Assembly (NCBI GenBank): GCA_035048485.1 | Contig: CM068584.1 | Coordinates: 63,346,420-63,410,419 of the forward strand | From: Pteria penguin | Taxonomy: Eukaryota > Mollusca > Bivalvia > Pterioida > Pteriidae | Reading direction: 5' to 3' | DNA: 64,000 bases | In this document: positions 61,601 to 64,000 of the stretch, piece after piece | How the letters are laid out: every line of letters starts with the position of its first letter | How positions within the stretch are numbered: the stretch's first letter is position 1 | Notes under the pieces: generated by a model | The model's input: only the letters and a program-made list of their open reading frames with translations | Told to the model about the DNA's origin: nothing | Database searches by the model: none | Translations under genes and position numbers: made by a program

Positions 61601-63218
61601 ATGACTTTATTCTGAGGGCTAGGCGACATTTAGATAAGCTACTCAACCAGGGTTATATATGTGCTAGACTAGCAACGTCACTGAGGAAGTTCTACGGTCG
61701 TTACGAGACTCTTATTACTCCATATAATATCTCGTTATCGAGACTTTTAAATGATATTCTGGACTGAGACCGATTCCGATCATTTTACACATATTTGACA
61801 CCTTCTATACTAGAAGGGTACCTACTTTGACCTCTCCATATATGAATATATATGACATTTGCACGATTTGACTCTTTCTACTGGGTATATGTGACGGGTG
61901 GCACCTGATTTCACTCCATTATAGGGGTTCACATGTTTTCTTATTTTCCACTTGTTTTTCATTTTCACTGATTTCGTATGTCTTCTGGTTTCATGATTTT
62001 CGGACTAATGGTTCGATTCATCCATCATCTTTACATTTTTATTCTATATCACATGATACTCATTATAATGATGACCATCATCATCATTATCTTCTTCATC
62101 ATCATCATCATCATCAAAATCTTCATCATTGCCTTTGCTGTTGTTGTTAGTGTTGTTTAAGAAATAATGACGTCCTAGTCGTTATCTAATGTCCAGTTAC
62201 AGCCCGGAGTCGCATACACCAATCAATAATTTGATTGGTTAATGGGACGAGGGGCGGCTACTGACCATTAGATAACGACTAGGACGTCATTATTTCTAAT
62301 CTGACATGAACGGTAGAAACAAGTATGAAAATAAATACTTTAAATGTTAATATTTTATTTCAACAACAATAAATGTAGGTCATATATGAAAACAACAACC
62401 ACTGCTACCGAAAAGTATTGTGATGATGTCTGTCAGAGAAATAAACACTGCAGTACGGTACAGATAATGAAATGAATACTCAATGTAACGATGTTTATTT
62501 CTCCGATCCTAACGGAGTCAGATTGATGGCAATATGTATGTTTCCACTAGCACTTATAATAGAATTTTGGAATATGCATCGTATTTCAAGTAAATTTGTT
62601 TTGCTAATGACATCCCTGTTTAAAATCTTCTTAAAATCTTAAAATTTTTCTTGGTTTGACTTGAAAATATCTCCAACATTTGGTTGACGGTTGTCCGCTG
62701 TATTTATTGTGCATGTACTTTACGTGTATAGAAAGTGGATGCCGACGAGAATTTTGTGTATTGAAAGTGGATGTTACGTAAAAATCGGTAATTTCATTTT
62801 CAGAAAACCTAAATAGCATGACCTAAATCGGTTTTCTGGAAATTGATTTTACTCACATTGTCAAAATCAATTACACCGATAGGTGGGGGCAGGGCTTTTA
62901 AACTCATGCTTGCTTAGGTGGCGTGGTGATTATGACCGTGAATATATCGGAGAATAAAGCACGGTGTGGGATATATAGGGGAACATTCTCATGTTAGAAT
63001 ATCCATAGAATATAGAACATAGAATATAGAAATAAGAAATAGAATTACAACCTAGCATATTATACTTACTTCGACGGACGATGAAGATAACTAAGAATAA
63101 AATTGATATAAATCCAATCACTATTAAAATAATGTTTATGGTCCAGTTCACATGTTTAGGAGTTTCGAGTGCAATATTGGTTGTCTGAGTACCAGTATCC
63201 TCGTCAGGTGAAACAGAA
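28726..63218 (-). CDS. Membrane-anchored ankyrin-repeat protein gene (twelve exons seen, 5' end off window)
   Basis: The gene is inferred from twelve minus-strand exons with matching phases: 63070-63218, 58272-58300, 54010-53912, 46207-46109, 45525-45427, 43844-43746, 42601-42509, 41469-41371, 31057-30959, 30318-30220, 29550-29453 and 28824-28726. The transmembrane exon ends with one base of a codon, the 29-bp exon supplies the other two and ends in phase 0, and every ankyrin exon starts in phase 0. The predicted product has a short extracellular stalk, one membrane span followed by Arg-Arg-Arg, about ten residues, then ten ankyrin repeats on the cytoplasmic side. Ankyrin repeats are protein-binding scaffolds; the partner is unknown. 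The extracellular domain is not in the window, so ligand and role cannot be stated. The last module before 28824 has a lost donor and the trypsin-like 3' segment is frameshifted, so the 3' end may be a pseudogene or alternatively ended. I could not find further exons in the 10-kb intron 31.06-41.37 kb. Confidence 0.75.
29453..29550 (-). CDS. Ankyrin exon 9 with lost splice donor
   Basis: It reads NGKTPLQLAVEFNQSDIIK and ends DADADVNAQD. The acceptor is GTATAG. In the two sister exons the donor follows the 99th base as GTATGTG. Here the same place reads TTATGTG, so the canonical site is gone. The nearest GT is one base earlier (CAG|GTTATG), which would give a 98-base exon and shift the frame. 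If it is not spliced, the frame runs on for 20 codons to a TGA at 29389-29391, which would make this a terminal exon. Confidence 0.75.
30220..30318 (-). CDS. Ankyrin exon 8
   Basis: It has 33 codons, starting NCETPLHLAVESNQFDVIK and ending DADADVNANDK. The acceptor is TTATAG and the donor is GTATGTG, both intact. It is almost identical to exon 7 at 30959-31057, including intron sequence, through the 739-bp tandem duplication. Confidence 0.88.
30959..31057 (-). CDS. Ankyrin exon 7
   Basis: It has 33 codons, starting NGKTPLHLAVESNQFDAIK and ending DADADVNANDK, with intact splice sites (ATATAG, GTATGTG). It is phase 0 at both ends, so gain or loss of the exon keeps the frame. Confidence 0.88.
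31661..35589 (-). other. Left part of the 10-kb intron, no exon seen
   Basis: It is AT-rich with homopolymers, including T runs near 33850-33863 and an A22 run near 34002-34024. No ankyrin consensus (TPLH or ADVNA) is visible on the minus strand and no domain is visible on the plus strand. Confidence 0.4.
35590..36330 (-). mobile_element. Penelope-like element, 5'-truncated copy (3' coding end plus tail)
   Basis: Reading on the minus strand, it begins in the last coding part (RLLNRQYDIEIIKKNIDLV, then GPSTTLCRLLLERCTLTNRA, then stop) at about 36260-36123. It continues through about 530 bp of 3' tail that matches 56680-57330 nearly base for base, in the opposite orientation. Tail landmarks are AGTCGGGACTCCTACAGATC and GGTCAACAGGTATCGC (plus-strand spelling). 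A 5' truncation is typical of target-primed reverse transcription. Confidence 0.82.
36331..39784 (-). other. Intron sequence with microsatellites and dispersed-repeat fragments
   Basis: No exon is seen. It holds (AT)n at 36429-36482, (CT)n near 37544-37560 and (AC)n at about 38265-38303. At 38040-38110 there is CAGGTGCCTGGGAGGAGTAA with following CAACACCCGT, a string I associate with dispersed bivalve repeats. Near 39083 an ACAAGGAGTCAAAGGGTTGA string matches the ankyrin introns at 42263, 47713 and 53757, which suggests an exonless module relic. Confidence 0.45.
36429..36482. repeat. (AT)n microsatellite
   Basis: About 27 uninterrupted TA dinucleotides. Confidence 0.95.
39785..40650. mobile_element. 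Inverted-repeat pair, arms about 170-190 bp, spacer about 510 bp
   Basis: The left arm (39785-39958) and right arm (40465-40650) match on opposite strands. Shared strings are TGTATATAAGGCATGGA, TACTGGACACTTTATTC and ACTGCTTGAAT. The spacer is AT-rich without a recognisable gene. It may be a non-autonomous foldback element; the target duplication is not evident. Confidence 0.7.
41371..41469 (-). CDS. Ankyrin exon 6
   Basis: It has 33 codons, starting DNETPLHLAASKYHLDTMK and ending INAKADVNAKRN. The acceptor is CTTATAG and the donor is GTAAGTT. It fits the ankyrin consensus (TPLHLAA, then ADVNA) well. Confidence 0.88.
42509..42601 (-). CDS. Ankyrin exon 5 (31 codons, shifted acceptor)
   Basis: It starts DTPLHMAASNGHTEIVKI and ends INAKADVNAKGS, with donor GTAAGTC. 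The sister exons begin two codons earlier after TGTAG; here that site reads TGTGG. The next AG, six bases into the ancestral exon (TACCAG), gives an in-frame exon two residues shorter. This is a neat natural splice-site shift if used. Confidence 0.82.
42942..43173. repeat. 58-bp tandem array, four units, within an ankyrin intron
   Basis: Units start at 42942, 43000, 43058 and 43116 with ATGACTCA(A/G)ATCGC and contain ACAAGGGAAGAGTACTTGAT. Copies differ by only a few bases. A single unexpanded relative (TCACTTTAGAAGAAAAAGGG) sits at the matching place of the next intron, near 44211. Confidence 0.92.
43746..43844 (-). CDS. Ankyrin exon 4
   Basis: It has 33 codons, starting CEETPLHMAVLNGHIEIVK and ending INTKADVNAKSW. 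The acceptor is TTGTAG and the donor is GTAAGTC. Its downstream intron resembles that of exon 5 and exon 3 (GGATNTCAGTCAGTAAG strings). Confidence 0.88.
44900..45340. repeat. Imperfect tandem repeat, three units of about 120-180 bp
   Basis: Each unit has a (C/T)TCTGTCAAAA(A)TT(A/C)CCGGA-like string (44979, 45134 and 45229) and AATATCAATTTAATCCAT or equivalent. Two have GAAAATGAGCGGAAACT. This is a common style of dispersed repeat in bivalves, by memory. Confidence 0.65.
45427..45525 (-). CDS. Ankyrin exon 3
   Basis: It has 33 codons, starting YQDTPLHKAASDGHIDIVK and ending INAEADVNAKNY. The acceptor is TTGTAG and the donor is GTAAGTC. Confidence 0.88.
45689..45722. repeat. (GT)n microsatellite
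   Basis: About 17 GT dinucleotides. It lies at the place in the intron where sister introns have other low-complexity text. Confidence 0.95.
46109..46207 (-). CDS. Ankyrin exon 2
   Basis: It has 33 codons, starting FWGTPLHEAVSNGDSDLVR and ending IDSNADVNAVDW. The acceptor is TTGAAG and the donor is GTAACT, slightly weaker than the others. A tryptophan occupies the second position in place of the usual charged or polar residue. Confidence 0.86.
46323..46396. repeat. (TA)n microsatellite
   Basis: About 36 TA repeats lie directly before the SINE. Confidence 0.95.
46413..46578 (+). mobile_element. tRNA-derived SINE of a second family
   Basis: The tRNA-like head has an A box (GTGGTGTAGTGGTTAAGC) and a B box (GGTTCGATTCC) 34 bases apart. 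A short body follows, and the tail is AAAGTGACGTAAAACACCAA followed by CCAACT. It is shorter than the 1022-1283 type and has a different head. It is flanked on both sides by (TA)n arrays. Confidence 0.85.
46583..46687. repeat. (CA)n and (TA)n compound microsatellite
   Basis: CACA runs pass into about 28 TA repeats. Confidence 0.95.
46690..47760. repeat. Direct repeat of 52690-53810, lacking the ankyrin exon
   Basis: Shared strings in order are TTATTGAATA, GTTTAAACNAAAG, TACTCTTTACCC, ACAATTGGTG and, near the end, CATGACGGCATACGAC. GTGAGAACTGGTGA follows. Both copies follow a long (TA)n array. In the other copy the ankyrin exon 53912-54010 comes next; here similarity stops before any exon. 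Confidence 0.8.
47761..49322 (-). other. Intron sequence
   Basis: No exon or domain is seen on either strand. Confidence 0.4.
49323..49347. repeat. G25 homopolymer
   Basis: Twenty-five consecutive G follow AGTGCTGCCA. The run lies on the plus strand, so an antisense transcript of the host gene would carry C25. Confidence 0.9.
49640..50150. repeat. Imperfect tandem repeat, about 150-bp unit, 3.3 copies
   Basis: AATTCTGTGA(T/A)ATA(C/T)TA or a close variant starts near 49653, 49800, 49949 and 50101. Units carry TTGTGACCTTGACCT and ACACCC strings. Confidence 0.75.
50420..51848 (+). pseudogene. Transposase-like relic (uncharacterised family with Cys-His head)
   Basis: Three collinear pieces are seen. 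The first (from 50431) reads CADHCRNLAVSDPN, then CSNNHDMFCHMCG, a likely zinc-binding head, and then hits a stop with a frame change near 50550. The second (50550-50865) reads ALLVLDWAIKFLPNFFRE, then QSDWFRQKGINWHVTV. The third (51037-51140) reads SQLQLMEVFIRSDNAGCYH. A weak fourth piece, RVYAAAGHNIINAM, lies near 51765-51810. From memory these motifs recur in large, uncharacterised, transposon-like proteins of cnidarians, molluscs and fish. Conserved aspartates in LDWA and SDNA suggest a nuclease fold, but that is inference. GT at 50870 and TTTTAG at 51027-51032 could be splice sites. It lies antisense in an intron. Confidence 0.5.
51849..52577 (-). other. Intron sequence
   Basis: No exon is seen. 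A G15 run lies at 52127-52141. Confidence 0.4.
52578..52666. repeat. (TA)n microsatellite, about 44 units
   Basis: An uninterrupted TA array that precedes the 52690-53810 repeat copy. Confidence 0.95.
52690..53810. repeat. Direct repeat of 46690-47760, exon-bearing copy
   Basis: It matches 46690-47760 and continues into ankyrin exon 1 at 53912-54010. It contains a (GAA)n-like run near 53464-53487 that also occurs in the intron at 45880-45897. Confidence 0.8.
53912..54010 (-). CDS. Ankyrin exon 1 (membrane-proximal repeat)
   Basis: It has 33 codons, starting DQITPHHMAASNGDIDSVKK and ending INAEEDVNVSVR. The acceptor is TTGAAG and the donor is GTAAGTG. The TPHH in place of TPLH and VSV in place of AKx suit an N-terminal capping repeat. 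It follows the microexon in phase 0. Confidence 0.86.
54170..54310 (-). repeat. Dispersed repeat, copy of 13850-14000
   Basis: On the minus strand it has TCCCGGGCACCTGAATTTCA, then GTCCACTGTGGCACATTGTT in the same order as 13917-13980. Confidence 0.7.
54590..57330 (+). pseudogene. Penelope-like retroelement, near-full coding copy with stops and a frameshift
   Basis: The first clear coding text is KPIRNLILNYNK (about 54840), then FGKGPKYRLPSRIDF (about 55015). The reverse transcriptase follows: YLLPKLHKSPYKSRFISNSS (55490), DFSTLYTSLPHDLIK (55741), GIPMGTNCAPLIADLFLY (55990) and the catalytic RYLDDILVID (56123). The C-terminal part has PSYGIYISQLVRFVRG and ends LLERCTLTNRAVGTI plus stop at about 56813. 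Breaks are a TGA at 55333, a TGA at 56221, a one-base deletion near 56312 and a TAA near 56627. The LPKLHK and GIPMGTNCAP motifs are those of Penelope-like elements. No GIY-YIG endonuclease was seen. About 500 bp of non-coding tail follow. A 44-bp direct duplication (GTTATATAACTTTCGTTCAT) lies at about 54683-54770. Confidence 0.85.
57331..58271 (-). other. Intron sequence with a dispersed-repeat fragment
   Basis: No exon is seen. The stretch 58025-58090 is a partial copy of the repeat at 13850-14000 (TCCACTGTGGTGCATTGTTG). Confidence 0.4.
58272..58300 (-). CDS. 29-bp microexon linking membrane and ankyrin exons
   Basis: On the minus strand TTTATTTTTCAG precedes GATACC and GTAAGTTT follows TCTCT, both excellent splice signals. 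The preceding exon ends with a single A; A plus GA gives Arg, then YQKPSDSIS, ending in phase 0 as the ankyrin exons need. A second AG inside would give an 11-base exon that also keeps the frame. The peptide is Ser-rich and could be a juxtamembrane linker. The phase match is the main evidence. Confidence 0.75.
58301..59744. repeat. Intron; tandemly duplicated segment holding two small Cys-rich frames
   Basis: The stretch 58648-58733 is repeated at 58893-58972 (GAAAACAATTT(C/T)TGTAG, ATCGGACT and TTAATAATACATAT-like strings). Both lie in plus-strand frames: 58563-58733 from an ATG (MFDEFCSDRTCKCSSNKC), and 58761-59027. Both contain NNFC.NRT and NNTY, with potential N-glycosylation sites. The frames before the shared part are out of register by one base, so coding is uncertain. 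A TATAAAAG lies at 58407. Confidence 0.5.
59745..60070 (-). mobile_element. Dispersed repeat with a degraded hammerhead ribozyme
   Basis: It matches 63640-63930 on the opposite strand over most of its length (landmarks TTGAAGTATATATTTCATGT and TGATACCCTCGGAGACTAT). Its hammerhead core keeps GCATCA, CTGAGGA, stem II (GACATAAGTTGTC) and GAAA, but the stem III and stem I closing strand are lost (TATAGTGTAA instead of TGCGCATATGGTGC). Confidence 0.7.
60071..61149 (-). other. Intron sequence
   Basis: No exon or domain is seen on either strand. A18 lies near 60994-61010. Confidence 0.4.
61150..61770 (+). pseudogene. Penelope-like reverse transcriptase fragment of a second family
   Basis: It begins abruptly at QQIVVIPMGTNYAPLLADIF (RT motif), followed by YRFIDDLFLINN, where the usual Y-x-D-D is F-I-D-D. 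It then passes through two frame changes (after YPSG near 61376, and near 61436) to YEKRDNFNFAFTNFP, then SPAFGVFISHLIRYSRACSN and a stop at 61765-61767. Roughly 200 bp of T-rich tail follow. The sequence differs clearly from 54590-56815, so it is a different family and 5'-truncated. Confidence 0.82.
61771..62160. other. Probable element tail and (ATC)n run
   Basis: There is tail-like sequence to about 61960, then TTC/ATC-type triplets at 62062-62130. No gene is present. Confidence 0.4.
62161..62296. mobile_element. Harbinger-like MITE, 136 bp, TAA target duplication
   Basis: Perfect 31-bp terminal inverted repeats run from 62161 (GAAATAATGACGTCCTAGTC) to 62191, and the inverse at 62266-62296 ends GGACGTCATTATTTC. 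They are flanked by TAA on both sides (62158-62160 and 62297-62299). A 3-bp TWA duplication is the hallmark of PIF/Harbinger elements. It is too short to code. Confidence 0.85.
62300..63069 (-). other. Intron sequence
   Basis: No exon is seen. A short TAGAATAT repeat occurs at about 62993-63030. Confidence 0.4.
63070..63218 (-). CDS. Transmembrane exon of the ankyrin gene
   Basis: It is a 149-base exon with acceptor TTTCTTTTTTAG and donor GTAAGTATA. After one base it reads SVSPDEDTGTQTTNIALE, then TPKHVNWT, a hydrophobic span TINIILIVIGFISILFLVIF, and IVRR with one base left over. The stalk is acidic and Thr-rich, with a potential N-glycosylation site (NWT) at the membrane. The basic run after the span predicts that the C-terminus is cytoplasmic. 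The 5' neighbour exon, with the extracellular part, lies beyond base 64000. Confidence 0.82.
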
Positions 63219-63314
63219 CTAAAAAAGAAAGAAAAAAAGCAAAAGAATGAATATGACTAAAAATACATAAAATGATAATCATCATCATCACAATCATAAC
63301 CATCTTCATCAATT

Positions 63315-63542
<228 letters not shown>

Positions 63543-63624
63543 AAAACAAAAACAAAGCCAAAATAAAAAAAAAATTATTGTTTATTAAAAGGTATATATG
63601 TTCTATATTTATTATAACCGCTAC

Positions 63625-63935
63625 GCCGGTGTCACTGCTGGTGGACTGATAGTCCCCGAGGGCATCATAAGCCTAGTTTTCATTGCTTTTGTACTGACAT
63701 GAAATATATACTTCAAATTTTGAGTCATCAAATTAAGTAAATTACTATAAAACTATCACTCATGCAAAGCTCTGTCCTTAGATTTTTTGTTCACTTTTCG
63801 GTCATTTTGCCTTATACACTGCTCTTCATATTTTTATATATTTTGAGAATTCCAATCATTCGGCCACGAGCATCACTGAAGAGACATAACTTGTCGAAAT
63901 GCGCATATGGTGCACAAAATTAAAAGGTGTATATG
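63625..63935 (+). mobile_element. Dispersed repeat of Penelope-associated type with intact hammerhead
   Basis: It begins with CTGGTGGACTGATAGTCCCC, a string I know from a very common mussel repeat, and ends after the ribozyme with GTGCACAAAATTAAAAGGTG. The opposite-strand relative lies at 59745-60070. Confidence 0.75.
63870..63913 (+). ncRNA. Hammerhead ribozyme, type I with minimal stem III
   Basis: Read directly: stem I 5' strand GCAUCA (63870-63875), core CUGAAGA (63876-63882), stem II GACA-UAACU-UGUC (63883-63895), GAAA (63896-63899), then a short self-complementary UGCGCA (63900-63905), U-A before the cut site (63906-63907), and UGGUGC (63908-63913), which pairs with stem I. All invariant bases (CUGANGA, GAAA, NUH) are present; position 7 is A. 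The loopless stem III implies activity as a dimer, as published for Penelope-like hammerheads. Confidence 0.85.
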
Positions 63936-64000
63936 TTCTGTTTTTGTATCATATTATGTCTAATCCATTTATAAATACAATAGCATTAATAATAGTTAAA

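Overview
The window looks like AT-rich, repeat-dense intergenic and intronic DNA from a bivalve mollusc. The reasons are tRNA-derived SINEs with an AC(G)TTAAAC/ACGTAAAAC-type tail, short hAT-like elements starting CAGTGGCGGATCCAG, two families of Penelope-like reverse transcriptase relics, and a Penelope-type hammerhead ribozyme in a repeat that I recognise from mussel-like genomes. Species cannot be named from this. I see no bacterial or organellar genes.

Bases 1-26,280 hold no gene I can support. They contain a minisatellite at the left edge, two full-size SINEs and one SINE head, six copies of a short hAT-like element, three long (TAC/ACT)n-type tracts, a 37-bp palindromic repeat arranged as a foldback, a 378-bp foldback element with a 9-bp target duplication, and many diverged copies of a low-complexity repeat family that make up much of the first 24 kb.

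Bases 26,283-63,218, on the minus strand, look like one large gene whose 5' end lies beyond the right edge. Reading 5' to 3': a transmembrane exon (63070-63218), a 29-bp microexon (58272-58300), then ten ankyrin exons. Nine of these are built as 33-codon phase-0 modules, one repeat per exon, and one is 31 codons. The microexon restores phase exactly, linking the membrane exon to the ankyrin exons. A trypsin-like GDSGS segment (26283-26798) follows in compatible phase but carries two frameshifts. The tenth 33-codon module (29453-29550) has lost its splice donor, so the 3' part of the gene is probably decaying or has been replaced by an earlier end. The likely product is a type I membrane protein with cytoplasmic ankyrin repeats; ligand and pathway are unknown. 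Introns are themselves duplicated with their exons, most clearly as an exact 739-bp offset between two neighbouring ankyrin exons.

The introns carry many insertions: a Penelope-like element at 54.6-57.3 kb and an inverted 5'-truncated copy at 35.6-36.3 kb, a second Penelope-like relic at 61.15-61.77 kb, a decayed transposase-like gene at 50.4-51.85 kb, a SINE, a Harbinger-like MITE with TAA duplications, long (TA)n arrays, and G25 and C22 homopolymers. At the right edge a dispersed repeat carries a complete hammerhead ribozyme (63870-63913); a degraded copy in the opposite orientation lies near 59.8 kb.

All similarity statements come from reading the sequence and from memory of the families; no search was run.
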